From: Bacteroidota bacterium
GTDB taxonomy: Bacteria > Bacteroidota > Bacteroidia > B-17B0 > Aurantibacillaceae
Assembly: GCA_018267655.1 (NCBI GenBank)
Contig: JAFDYB010000086.1
Coordinates: 124,001 to 188,000 of the forward strand
Length of the DNA stretch: 64,000 nt
Direction of reading: 5' to 3'
Positions 26,678 through 34,544 of the stretch are shown in pieces (within the stretch, counting starts at the first letter, position 1; each line of letters begins with the position of its first letter). The notes under the pieces were generated by a model that was given only the letters and a program-made list of their open reading frames with translations, was not told where the DNA came from and ran no database searches. Position numbers and translations under genes: made by a program.

Positions 26678-28341
26678 CCTATTAATTTTAATTTATAATC
26701 TGAATAATAAAATAAATACGTGCCTCTATTATCAAAACCGGTTGATGTATCCGGACGGGTATATTTAAATCTTGTGAAATTTAATTCTTTATCGTGTTTA
26801 TCTAAATTATAAATAAACTCAGGGCCGGTTTCTTTTAAATTTCCCAAATAATAGCTCGCAATGTCTATTGCCACATAAAAATAATCAGAAGGTAAAATAT
26901 TTTGCCGTTGCTTATATTGCTCTGTAAAAGCTGCGTATTTATCAATGTTAATTACATTGTTTTGGTAAGGAAATGTAAATTTTAGTTGGTTTAAATACTC
27001 TTGATCAATATTTTCGATTTGGCTTATGTTGTGCCAACCACACAACGTAACATCTTTTTTTTGTGAAAAAATTGCTAACTGTGTAATAAAATCCATTAAA
27101 AAAACTTGGTTAGAACTAAGTGTTACAACTATATTTTTAGTATCGCTACGATACGCCGATTTTACGCCGGAAATACCTTTTACTACTTGAATTGTATCGT
27201 TTATTGAATAGTTTTTAGATTGAATTTTATTTAAATAATATTTCTTAAAATCTTTTACAAATTTGGTTTCTTTTGTGTCGTTACTTTGAGCTAAAATTAT
27301 TTTTGCTTTTTGTGGTATCAATGAATCAATAATATAATCAGCAAGCGATTCCATTAATGTGTATTGCGAAGGTGTAACTTTTGAAGCGAATATATTGTTA
27401 TATAAAATTTTATTTTGTTGAACGAGTGGTGACACTATTGGAATATGATACTCTTTTGCTTTTTGCGCTATATTTTTAAACGAACCACTGTATAACGGTC
27501 CAAAAATAAAATCGTATTGCTTAAATTTTGAGCTGCTTAACAATTCTGTATTTTTCAGTGAATCTTTTTCGTCAAAATCATATATATCAAGGTTTGTTTC
27601 AAAGTTTTTTGCCTGGAGGGAGTCCATCATCATTTTAAACCCTAAATAAAAATCAACTGCTAAGGCTGAAATTTGAGGAAAAGGCATTTTATTTTTTACT
27701 GCATTTTGTATGTCAAAACCCAGTGCTATATCTGTTTTAAATGGTAGTATTAACGCAATAGAATATGCTTCTTTTTTTTGTTTTTTGTATTGATTTGTAT
27801 CTAAATTTATATGAGCATCAACAGATTTTACCTCAGTAAAATGATTGTTTTTAATACTTTGTTTTACTTGCAGTAAAATTATTTGCCCTTCTTTTAAAGT
27901 TGAAATAGTGTTACCGTTTAAATTGCGAAGTTCTGTCTCGCTTATTTTGTATTTGTGTTGAATACCATACAGTGTTTCTCCTTTTTCAACTTTATGCCAA
28001 ACATATTTACTGGTATCAACGGCTTTGTCTGCTTCAGCTTCATATTTAGGTGCAACTGAGTTTGATTTTACACTCTGCTCTTGCTTTTTTTCTTTAATTA
28101 AGCAGGGGATTTTTATTTCATAGCCTGCTTTTACACCTTGTTTTGTTTCAGGGTTTAGCTGGTATATTTCATCGAGTGATACTGAGTAAGTTTTTGAAAT
28201 TGAATACAAACTTTGTCCTTTATCAATTTTATGGATATAATATTTGTTACCATCAATTACTTTAATAATATCTGATTTTGTTTGCGACCTATAAATAAGC
28301 GCATTAAATACTAAAAAAAATATAAGAAGCTGTTTTTTCAA
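26668..28341 (-). CDS. Exported LysM protein with a periplasmic-binding-protein-like C-terminus
   Basis: A 557-residue protein. After a signal peptide (LLIFFLVFNALIYRS) there are two LysM peptidoglycan-binding domains (about 34-78: HKIDKGQSLYSISKTYSVSL; about 115-158: HKVEKGETLYGIQHKYKIS). The remaining about 190-557 resembles the type 1 periplasmic-binding fold of receptor or branched-chain amino-acid binding proteins (YSIALILPFKTDIALGFD, FGPLYSGSFKNIAQKAKEY, IPIVSPLVQQN). It is likely anchored to peptidoglycan and may act in cell-wall sensing or amidase control. It lies 17 bases behind guaA and overlaps hemF, so guaA-LysM-hemF can be one transcript. Confidence 0.85.
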   Translation of the reverse strand: MKKQLLIFFLVFNALIYRSQTKSDIIKVIDGNKYYIHKIDKGQSLYSISKTYSVSLDEIYQLNPETKQGVKAGYEIKIPCLIKEKKQEQSVKSNSVAPKYEAEADKAVDTSKYVWHKVEKGETLYGIQHKYKISETELRNLNGNTISTLKEGQIILLQVKQSIKNNHFTEVKSVDAHINLDTNQYKKQKKEAYSIALILPFKTDIALGFDIQNAVKNKMPFPQISALAVDFYLGFKMMMDSLQAKNFETNLDIYDFDEKDSLKNTELLSSSKFKQYDFIFGPLYSGSFKNIAQKAKEYHIPIVSPLVQQNKILYNNIFASKVTPSQYTLMESLADYIIDSLIPQKAKIILAQSNDTKETKFVKDFKKYYLNKIQSKNYSINDTIQVVKGISGVKSAYRSDTKNIVVTLSSNQVFLMDFITQLAIFSQKKDVTLCGWHNISQIENIDQEYLNQLKFTFPYQNNVINIDKYAAFTEQYKQRQNILPSDYFYVAIDIASYYLGNLKETGPEFIYNLDKHDKELNFTRFKYTRPDTSTGFDNRGTYLFYYSDYKLKLIGWK

Positions 28342-28358
28342 ATTTGACTGTTAAACTG

Positions 28359-29888
28359 TTACTCCCACTCAATTGTAGCCGGTGGTTTTGAACTGATGTC
28401 GTAAACTACGCGGTTTACACCTTTTACTTTATTAATAATTTCATTACTTACTTTAGCCAAAAACTCATAAGGTAAATGACACCAATCTGCGGTCATTCCA
28501 TCGGTTGAGGATACAGCCCTAAGAGCCACAACATTTTCATAAGTGCGTTCGTCGCCCATAACACCAACACTATTTATTGGTAAAAATACCGCTCCTGCCT
28601 GCCATACCTCTGAGTATAAATTGTGTTTTTTTAATCCTTCAATAAATATAAAATCAACCTCTTGTAATATTTTCACTTTTTGTTCGGTAACATCTCCTAA
28701 AATTCTTATACCTAAGCCAGGGCCTGGGAATGGGTGGCGATTTAATATTGAGGGATCTAAACCTAATGCCTTACCTGCCTTTCTTACTTCATCTTTAAAT
28801 AAATTACGTAATGGTTCTACCACACCAAGTTTCATATAATCAGGCAAACCACCAACATTATGATGCGACTTAATTGTTGCCGATGGGCCTTTAACCGAAA
28901 CGCTTTCTATCACGTCAGGATAAATTGTGCCTTGCCCAAGCCATTTTGCATTATCTATTAATTTGCTTTCTTCATCAAAAACATCAACAAAAATTTTACC
29001 TATAATTTTTCTTTTTTGCTCAGGATCAGATATGCCCTTTAAGGCATCATAAAACTTTTGTTTTGCGTTTACTCCTTTCACATTTAAACCCATGTGTTTG
29101 TAGGACTCTAATACTGACTCAAATTCATTTTTCCGCAATAAGCCATTATCTACAAAAATACAATGTAAATTTTCGCCAATAGCTTTATGCAACAAAAGCG
29201 CAGCCACGCTGCTATCTACGCCACCGCTTAATCCTAAAATTACTTTGTCATTCTTAAGTTTTTGCTTTAAGTCGGTAATAGTTGTATCTATAAACGAATC
29301 GGGGGTCCAAGTAGCATCGCATTTGCAAATTGAAAAAACAAAGTTTTTTAATAGTTGAAGGCCTTCTAAGCTGTGATAAACCTCTGGGTGAAACTGAATG
29401 CCGAAAGTGTCTTCATTATCAACTGCAAATGCTGCAACCTTAACATCATTTGTACTTGCAATGCATTTGTAACTATTAGGTAAACTTAATATTGTATCGG
29501 CATGACTCATCCAAACCTGAGAGTTATTTGAAATATTTTGAAGCAAACTGTTTTCAGAGTCAACAAAATTTAAATTTGCCCGCCCGTATTCTCTCGAGTT
29601 TGATTTACCAACTTCGCCGCCATAGAAGTGTGATAGATATTGCGCACCATAGCAAACACCCAATAAAGGAATTTTACCTTTAATTTCGCTTAATAAAGGT
29701 TTAGGCGGATTTTCTTCCCTCACACTATGAGGGCTACCCGACAAAATAACGCCTTTAATGTTTTTAGAAATTTGTGGGATTTTATTATAAGGGTGAATTT
29801 CGCAGTAAACATTAAGTTCGCGTAAACGACGCGCTATCAGTTGGGTGTACTGTGAACCAAAATCGAGAATTAAAATACTTTGCTGCAT
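28359..29888 (-). CDS. guaA: GMP synthase (glutamine-hydrolysing)
   Basis: GuaA aminates XMP to GMP using glutamine and ATP. The 509-residue protein has a class I glutamine amidotransferase domain (1-about 190: [19 protein letters not shown], nucleophile in [23 protein letters not shown]), an ATP pyrophosphatase domain ([20 protein letters not shown], about 215-234) and the C-terminal dimerisation domain ending PPATIEWE. It is divergent from the tRNA-Pro gene. Confidence 0.97.
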   Translation of the reverse strand: MQQSILILDFGSQYTQLIARRLRELNVYCEIHPYNKIPQISKNIKGVILSGSPHSVREENPPKPLLSEIKGKIPLLGVCYGAQYLSHFYGGEVGKSNSREYGRANLNFVDSENSLLQNISNNSQVWMSHADTILSLPNSYKCIASTNDVKVAAFAVDNEDTFGIQFHPEVYHSLEGLQLLKNFVFSICKCDATWTPDSFIDTTITDLKQKLKNDKVILGLSGGVDSSVAALLLHKAIGENLHCIFVDNGLLRKNEFESVLESYKHMGLNVKGVNAKQKFYDALKGISDPEQKRKIIGKIFVDVFDEESKLIDNAKWLGQGTIYPDVIESVSVKGPSATIKSHHNVGGLPDYMKLGVVEPLRNLFKDEVRKAGKALGLDPSILNRHPFPGPGLGIRILGDVTEQKVKILQEVDFIFIEGLKKHNLYSEVWQAGAVFLPINSVGVMGDERTYENVVALRAVSSTDGMTADWCHLPYEFLAKVSNEIINKVKGVNRVVYDISSKPPATIEWE

Positions 29889-29945
29889 ATTGCGAAACGA
29901 AATTACAAATTAATAAACGCATATAAATGAATTAATCAACTTTTT

Positions 29946-29976
29946 TTTGCAGAAATTAAATAAAGTGGTAAATTTG
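29946..29976 (+). promoter_or_regulatory. Promoter of tRNA-Pro
   Basis: TTTG (29,946-29,949), 19 bases, then TAAATTTG (29,969-29,976), a full Bacteroidota promoter. The mature tRNA begins 20 bases later. Confidence 0.75.
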
Positions 29977-29996
29977 CAGCCTTGTTTGTAAAAACA

Positions 29997-30070
29997 CGGG
30001 GTGTAGCGTAGCCCGGTATCGCGCCACATTTGGGATGTGGAGGTCGTCAGTTCGAATCTGGCCACCCCGA
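29997..30070 (+). tRNA. tRNA-Pro (anticodon TGG)
   Basis: The cloverleaf folds by eye: acceptor arms CGGGGTG and CACCCCG with discriminator A, an anticodon stem CCACA/TGTGG around the loop TTTGGGA (anticodon TGG), and a T-arm around TTCGAAT. CCA is not encoded. The 3' end is the integration site of the mobile element that follows; the gene remains complete because the element restores the tail. Confidence 0.93.
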
Positions 30071-30130
30071 CAAAGAGTTAATCAAACTCGAACGAAACCC
30101 AGTAAATCATACGATTTTACTGGGTTTTTT
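30057..30130 (+). repeat. attL direct repeat, with tRNA terminator
   Basis: The repeat starts with TCTGGCCACCCCGAC, the tRNA 3' end, differs from attR at two bases (AA for TT) directly after it and one T/C further on, and ends in a 12-bp terminator stem (30,095-30,106 with 30,116-30,127, core ACCCAGTAAA) plus T tract. The strand exchange point probably lies in the 15-bp tRNA part or just after it. Confidence 0.9.
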
Positions 30131-30173
30131 GTTTTTTGTACTTCATAATAAATCAAAGAAATCCATCTTAATT

Positions 30174-30305
30174 GGGACTAATTCAGGGACTAATTTAAAA
30201 TTCTATTTTTAGTCCCTAATTAGATGAAAAACTTTGATTACCAAAGGATTCCATCAATTTGATTTAGTTTAATTCGGTTTGAAACAAGTCTTTAAAGGGA
30301 CTAAA
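30174..30305 (+). promoter_or_regulatory. Four GGGACTAA(A/T) repeats, probable integrase arm-type sites
   Basis: GGGACTAAT occurs at 30,174-30,182 and 30,186-30,194, its inverted form TTTAGTCCC at 30,208-30,216, and GGGACTAAA at 30,297-30,305. All lie between attL and the integrase start. Tyrosine integrases with an N-terminal arm-binding domain use short repeats of this kind near the att core. No copy was found near attR by eye. The role is inferred. Confidence 0.5.
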
Positions 30306-30332
30306 TGTCTAACCCTTTAAACATTTTTGAAA

Positions 30333-31592
30333 ATGAGAACAACAAATTCATTCGGTATTCTATTTTGTGTGCGTACACAATTCCAGTCTGAGGGCACCGC
30401 TCCGTTAGTAGTGCGTATTACTGTTGATGGTATCAGAAAAGAGATTTCCCTTAAGAAAAGAGTGCCTGTTGCTAAATGGAACAGTGCAAAAGAAATTGTT
30501 TCTGGTACCGACAACGAAACAAAATCACTTAATAATTACATTGCAGAAGTTCGTACTGAGTTACACAATTGCTATCGGGCAATGCAAATCGACAAAAAAC
30601 TCATTACTGCTTTGGCAATTAAGCAAGCTTTCCTTGGTGATGATCCCAACCAAAAATCACTATTAGATGTAATAGAGTATCATAATAAGTCAATGCTTGA
30701 AACTTTAACATGGGGCACGGCTAAAAACTACTACACAACAAAAAAATACGTTGCTGAGTTTTTAAAAGAGAAAAAAGGCACAACAGATATTTATTTAAGT
30801 CAACTTAACTATAAATTCTTGACGGAGTTCGAAATGTTTCTTCGTAGTCATGTTCCCGGTGAAAATCAAAAACCTTGTGCTAACAACACTGTGATGAAAC
30901 ACATTGAGCGTTTCCGGAAAATTATTTCAATGGCAGTTCGTAATGATTGGTTGAAACAAGATCCGTTTGTGAAGTTTAAACCTAAATTCATCAGAAAGGA
31001 AAGAGGTTTCTTAACAGAAACAGAATTAGCAGTAATTGAAAACAAAGAAATTCAGAATGCTTCTTTGCGCACCGTGCGAGATTTATTTATTTTTTCCTGC
31101 TATACAGGATTAGCATTCGCAGATGCGTATAATTTGAAAGCTGACGATATGAATAGAGGAATTGATGGTGAAATGTGGTTAACTATAAGCCGTCAAAAAA
31201 CAAATGTAAAAGCACAAATTCCTTTATTGCCAAAAGCTTTAGAAATAATTCAGAGATACAAAGACCATCCAAAAGCAAAAGCTCACGGTACATTATTACC
31301 CATGCTTACAAATCAACGTTTCAATTCTTACCTCAAAGAAATTGCAGACATCTGTAATATTTCTAAAAACCTAACACACCACTTAGCACGTCACACTTTC
31401 GCTACAACAGTTTGTTTACAAAATGGAATTTCTTTGGAAGCAACTGCAGGCATGATGGGTCATGCTTCAACACGCACTACTCAAATTTACGGTAAGATAT
31501 TACCAAAGCGCATTAGTGCTGAGATGCAAATCTTGAAAAACAAAATGAGTGATAGCGAGGGCTACAAATTAGGATTTGTAAGGGAAGCTTAA
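30333..31592 (+). CDS. Tyrosine recombinase / integrase of the element
   Basis: A 419-residue integrase of the Bacteroidota type. The N-terminal arm-binding domain (1-about 90) is followed by the SAM-like core-binding domain (about 105-205) and the catalytic domain. Catalytic residues visible: K in RQKTNVKAQIPLLP, H-x-x-R in LTHHLARHTFATT, H in GMMGHAS, and the tyrosine nucleophile in TTQIYGKI (about residue 385). The first arginine is missing: the usual TGLRY is TGLAFAD (about 257). IntDOT of CTnDOT also lacks this arginine, so the enzyme may still be active. ATG 30,333 is preferred over TTG 30,327. It converges with the GNAT gene, overlapping by four bases. Confidence 0.93.
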   Translation: MRTTNSFGILFCVRTQFQSEGTAPLVVRITVDGIRKEISLKKRVPVAKWNSAKEIVSGTDNETKSLNNYIAEVRTELHNCYRAMQIDKKLITALAIKQAFLGDDPNQKSLLDVIEYHNKSMLETLTWGTAKNYYTTKKYVAEFLKEKKGTTDIYLSQLNYKFLTEFEMFLRSHVPGENQKPCANNTVMKHIERFRKIISMAVRNDWLKQDPFVKFKPKFIRKERGFLTETELAVIENKEIQNASLRTVRDLFIFSCYTGLAFADAYNLKADDMNRGIDGEMWLTISRQKTNVKAQIPLLPKALEIIQRYKDHPKAKAHGTLLPMLTNQRFNSYLKEIADICNISKNLTHHLARHTFATTVCLQNGISLEATAGMMGHASTRTTQIYGKILPKRISAEMQILKNKMSDSEGYKLGFVREA

Positions 31593-32110
31593 CAAAGCTG
31601 CTTCCCTTTTTCAATCTCAAACAAAATACACTTTAGTTCTTTGCCTTCGTAGTTTCTGGTTATGTTGCCTTTGGCAACAGCCCCAATTTTCTCCAATGCT
31701 TTTTGAGAACGAATGTTATTCTCTATAACATAAAATACCACTTTACTCACCTGTGTAAAAGCATAATCAAGCATCAGCTTTTTTATGCTTTTATTATATC
31801 CACTACCCCAGTAGTCCCGTGCTATAAAAGTGTGTCCTATAACTACTGAATTTTCTGCTTCATTATATCCATACATTCTCGTGCAGCCAATCACTTTGTT
31901 TTTCAATTTGTCAACGATAATCAATGACCCAATGGTTAAAGCTTCATTGAAGAATTTATCAAATCCTTCTTTTGTATATCCATTATTGATTGGATGGTGT
32001 TCCCAAAGTATTTCACTCAATGCTACATCATAAAGTTCATTATAGTAAACTTGGCTTAATGGTTTTAAGCACACAATTTCATTTTGTAGTTCAGGTGTGC
32101 AATTCATCAT
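31589..32110 (-). CDS. GNAT-family N-acetyltransferase
   Basis: A 173-residue acetyltransferase with the GNAT fold: SVVIGHTFIARDYWGSGYNK contains the acetyl-CoA pyrophosphate loop, followed by the helix SIKKLMLDYAF and the late motif VIENNIRSQKALEKIGAV typical of RimJ/RimL-like enzymes. Substrate is unknown; such enzymes modify proteins or small amines. It is the last gene of the minus-strand quartet and lies 11 bases behind the membrane-protein gene. Confidence 0.85.
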   Translation of the reverse strand: MMNCTPELQNEIVCLKPLSQVYYNELYDVALSEILWEHHPINNGYTKEGFDKFFNEALTIGSLIIVDKLKNKVIGCTRMYGYNEAENSVVIGHTFIARDYWGSGYNKSIKKLMLDYAFTQVSKVVFYVIENNIRSQKALEKIGAVAKGNITRNYEGKELKCILFEIEKGKQLC

Positions 32111-32121
32111 AACTGTAATAG

Positions 32122-32685
32122 TTATTTTTTCTCTTCAACTATTATTGTTTGCGCTTCAATTTTAACTTCATTTGAAGCTACTGCGTCTTTAAATGGATGG
32201 CGTATTTCAAAAACAGCCTCAACAGCCATTTTATATAACTTATAAAACCCTATAAACATAAATGTTATTACAACAAAACCAAATGTCAAATAATCAACAT
32301 CAGCAGCTTCATGAAAAAAAAGTTTTACTTTAAGTATTTCATTTAACAACCCGACAGCCATTTTTAATCCTTGAGTTGCAATTATTGAATATCCGATAGC
32401 AGAACCAAACGAATCGATATAGCCGATTGATGTATTAACAACAATGTTTCTACTTTCCTGTTTATCCTTCGTGATATGAATAAAATGAAAAAATCCAATT
32501 ACTAATCCTAAGAAATAGATTATTAATTGAGTGTACCAATTATCAATAAAACAAATACAATTCTTTAAAAACTCAAGATTTAGTTTTCCTGATAATATCC
32601 ATACGATACCAAGTACCATTATTAGAAGCATTGGTATAAAACGCTTCCAGGATAGTTTTTTATTTTGGTTAACTTCTCCGCTCAT
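32122..32685 (-). CDS. Membrane protein with about four helices
   Basis: A 187-residue protein with predicted helices FIPMLLIMVLGIVWILSG, WYTQLIIYFLGLVIGFFHF, a weaker middle one near SAIGYSIIATQGLKMAVGLL, and TFGFVVITFMFIGFYKLY. ATG 32,685 is chosen because it sits one base after the upstream gene stop with an AGGAG ribosome site 8 bases before it; the longer form starting at 32,727 overlaps the upstream gene. Function unknown. It belongs to the same operon as the glycine-zipper protein. Confidence 0.75.
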   Translation of the reverse strand: MSGEVNQNKKLSWKRFIPMLLIMVLGIVWILSGKLNLEFLKNCICFIDNWYTQLIIYFLGLVIGFFHFIHITKDKQESRNIVVNTSIGYIDSFGSAIGYSIIATQGLKMAVGLLNEILKVKLFFHEAADVDYLTFGFVVITFMFIGFYKLYKMAVEAVFEIRHPFKDAVASNEVKIEAQTIIVEEKK

Positions 32686-32686
32686 C

Positions 32687-33004
32687 TCAATAACTCCTAT
32701 TAAAAGCGTTAACCCTATTATTTTCATCTTGATCAGAGTTGTTTCCTATCAACCCACCAAGCCCTGCACCAAGCAATAATCCAATTGGTCCTCCTAAAAC
32801 ACCAACTAAACCGCCTATTACAGCACCTCCCGCAGTGCTATTTGATTCACTTTCTGCATACACCTCATGTACACCATAAATATGTCCATCGCCCACAGTA
32901 AAATAATCTCCATTAAACCTTATGCGCAAGTCATTTCTCGTACTTGCCGATAGATTTAAATACACCTTTTGTTGATTTACTTTACTCCTTACAAATAGTT
33001 TCAT
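32687..33004 (-). CDS. Glycine-zipper protein
   Basis: A 105-residue protein with a beta-like N-terminal half (KVYLNLSASTRNDLRIRFNG, GDGHIYGVHEVYAE) and a glycine-zipper hairpin GGAVIGGLVGVLGGPIGLLL followed by GAGLGGLIGNN (about 58-90). Such GxxxG hairpins insert in or pack on membranes. No signal peptide is present. Its ATG shares one base with the stop of the upstream gene (TAATG), so expression is coupled. Function unknown. Confidence 0.75.
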   Translation of the reverse strand: MKLFVRSKVNQQKVYLNLSASTRNDLRIRFNGDYFTVGDGHIYGVHEVYAESESNSTAGGAVIGGLVGVLGGPIGLLLGAGLGGLIGNNSDQDENNRVNAFNRSY

Positions 33005-33300
33005 TACCCTAAATGATTACCTATTTCATCAATAATGTCATTCTCATAGTCAGTATTCTTACCCCAACTAATTTGTAACATCTTTGATTCTGATTCCACA
33101 CTAACCTTTGAAGTTCCAGCACCGGGAGTAATTTTCACCCTGATGCTATTACCCCACGATAATAATGTCGTACCTGCTGTTGCAACTATTATCCCATTGT
33201 TCTTATCTTTCTCTTCTATATCCATATCCAGTGATTTCAGCGCTTTGACAACCGCATTAAAAACATCTGAAGATGGATATTTAAATGTTTTCGATTTCAT
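33004..33300 (-). CDS. Small conserved protein, first gene of the quartet
   Basis: A 98-residue soluble protein with an alpha-beta pattern: SSDVFNAVVKALKSLDMDI (helix), IIVATAGTTLLSWGNSIRVK and GTSKVSVESESKMLQISWG (strands), and a C-terminal helix YENDIIDEIGNHL. The look is that of small heat- or membrane-linked domains that follow a helix by a four-strand sheet, but I cannot name the family. It leads the minus-strand operon that runs through the glycine-zipper, membrane and GNAT genes, and is divergent from tetR. Confidence 0.65.
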   Translation of the reverse strand: MKSKTFKYPSSDVFNAVVKALKSLDMDIEEKDKNNGIIVATAGTTLLSWGNSIRVKITPGAGTSKVSVESESKMLQISWGKNTDYENDIIDEIGNHLG

Positions 33301-33345
33301 TCCATTACAATCTATAGCAAAGATAATATTTTTTCATTCATTTTA

Positions 33346-33375
33346 ATACCGATTGGTATATTTTAGTTATATTTG
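33346..33375 (+). promoter_or_regulatory. tetR promoter with TetR-type operator 1
   Basis: The palindrome ATACC-GATT-GGTAT (33,346-33,359) lies just upstream of a perfect -7 box TATATTTG (33,368-33,375), covering the -33 region. It matches the core of operator 2 at 11 of 14 positions, suggesting autoregulation. Confidence 0.65.
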
Positions 33376-33389
33376 CATTAGTTTCTAAA

Positions 33390-33987
33390 ATGAGCCACGT
33401 CAAAAGCTGAACGTACACGCCAATTCATCATCGAAAAAACAGCCCCTATATTCAATTCTAAGGGCTATGCGGGTACTTCGCTTACCGATATAATAGATGC
33501 AACCGGATTAACAAAAGGAGCTATATATGGCAATTTTGCCAATAAAGATGAGGTTGCTTTAGCGGCTTTTGAATATAATTTTGGCAACATCACTAATTAC
33601 ATCGCTATCAGAATTCGTGAACGTCAATCTGCAATTGATAAATTATTAGTCTATCCAGAAACACATCGTCAAATTCTTAAACTCCCTTTTTTAAAAGGTG
33701 GTTGCCCGGTACTGAATACTTCTGTTGATGCAGACGATACACATCCAATGCTTAAAGAAAAAGCCATTGTAGCGTTAAACTTATGGCGTTCATCCGTTGA
33801 GCGTATTATTAATAAAGGAATTCAAACCAAGGAAATAAAAAAAAACACCAATGCAACTGAATTTGCGGCCATATTGGTTGCACTTACCGAAGGTGCGGTT
33901 ATGCAAGCTAAGGTATCAGGTAAACCAACAGAATTAAATATAGCCATGGATTTTCTCGAAAAGATGATCCATGAATTAAAGAACTAA
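33390..33987 (+). pseudogene. TetR/AcrR-family regulator with start codon out of frame
   Basis: The frame from 33,394 to 33,987 encodes a complete TetR regulator: AERTRQFIIEKTAPIFNSKG, the helix-turn-helix TSLTDIIDATGLTKGAIYGN (about 25-44) and KDEVALAAFEYNF, then the ligand-binding domain to EKMIHELKN. No ATG, GTG or TTG occurs in this frame before 33,748. The expected start is ATG 33,390, but one extra A after it throws the frame off (ATG-A-GCC). Removing that base gives M-ATSKAERT, a normal start. Either a real one-base insertion silences the gene, a rare start codon is used, or the read is wrong at this base. Confidence 0.75.
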
Positions 33988-34000
33988 AATTTTTTACCCC

Positions 34001-34024
34001 AAAATATACCGAACGGTATATTTT
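34001..34024 (+). promoter_or_regulatory. TetR-type operator 2 on the cargo operon promoter
   Basis: A perfect 24-bp palindrome, AAAATATACCG-AA-CGGTATATTTT, 15 bases before the DinB start codon. Its right arm contains TATATTTT, a one-mismatch -7 box, so TetR binding would block transcription of the operon. It shares its core with operator 1 before tetR. Confidence 0.8.
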
Positions 34025-34039
34025 ACAAAACAACGAAAA

Positions 34040-34537
34040 ATGGAAATAAAATCAATCAACGCATTTCTTTCTTACTACGAAAGAACACGTCAGGCAACTA
34101 CAAAAGTTATTCAGGTTATTCCTCATGACAAAATCGACTGGTCATATATGCCCGGCAAATTTACAATAGGTGATTTAGTTCGGCACATGGCTGCTATCGA
34201 AAGATGGGTATTTGCCGAAGTAGCTCAGGGCAATAAACCTGCTTATAAAGGTTGCGGCAAAGAGTTAGCCGATGGCTATAATAATACCGTTGCATACTTC
34301 AATCAAATGACAGAACAATCAGTTCAAATCTTTAAGTCAATTAAAGATGAAGATTTAACTAAGCATGTAAAAACACTTGACGGAAAAGATATTGAATTAG
34401 GTAATTTTTTAAGAGCATTGTTTTTACACGAAATCCATCATCGAGGCGCACTGTGTATTTATCTCAATCTGCTGAATGTCGAAACACCTCCTATCATAGG
34501 TTTAAAAGAAGAACAAGTTAAACTATTAAGTAAATAA
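34040..34537 (+). CDS. DinB-family protein
   Basis: A 165-residue four-helix-bundle protein of the DinB/YfiT metal-binding superfamily. Histidines at the usual three places are seen: TIGDLVRHMAAIERW (H about 52), and FLRALFLHEIHHRGALCIY (about 130-148). Members act as thiol-dependent transferases or hydrolases; some use bacillithiol or mycothiol. Substrate here is unknown. First gene of the TetR-controlled operon, with 7 bases to the thiolase gene. Confidence 0.88.
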   Translation: MEIKSINAFLSYYERTRQATTKVIQVIPHDKIDWSYMPGKFTIGDLVRHMAAIERWVFAEVAQGNKPAYKGCGKELADGYNNTVAYFNQMTEQSVQIFKSIKDEDLTKHVKTLDGKDIELGNFLRALFLHEIHHRGALCIYLNLLNVETPPIIGLKEEQVKLLSK

Positions 34538-34544
34538 AATTCAC

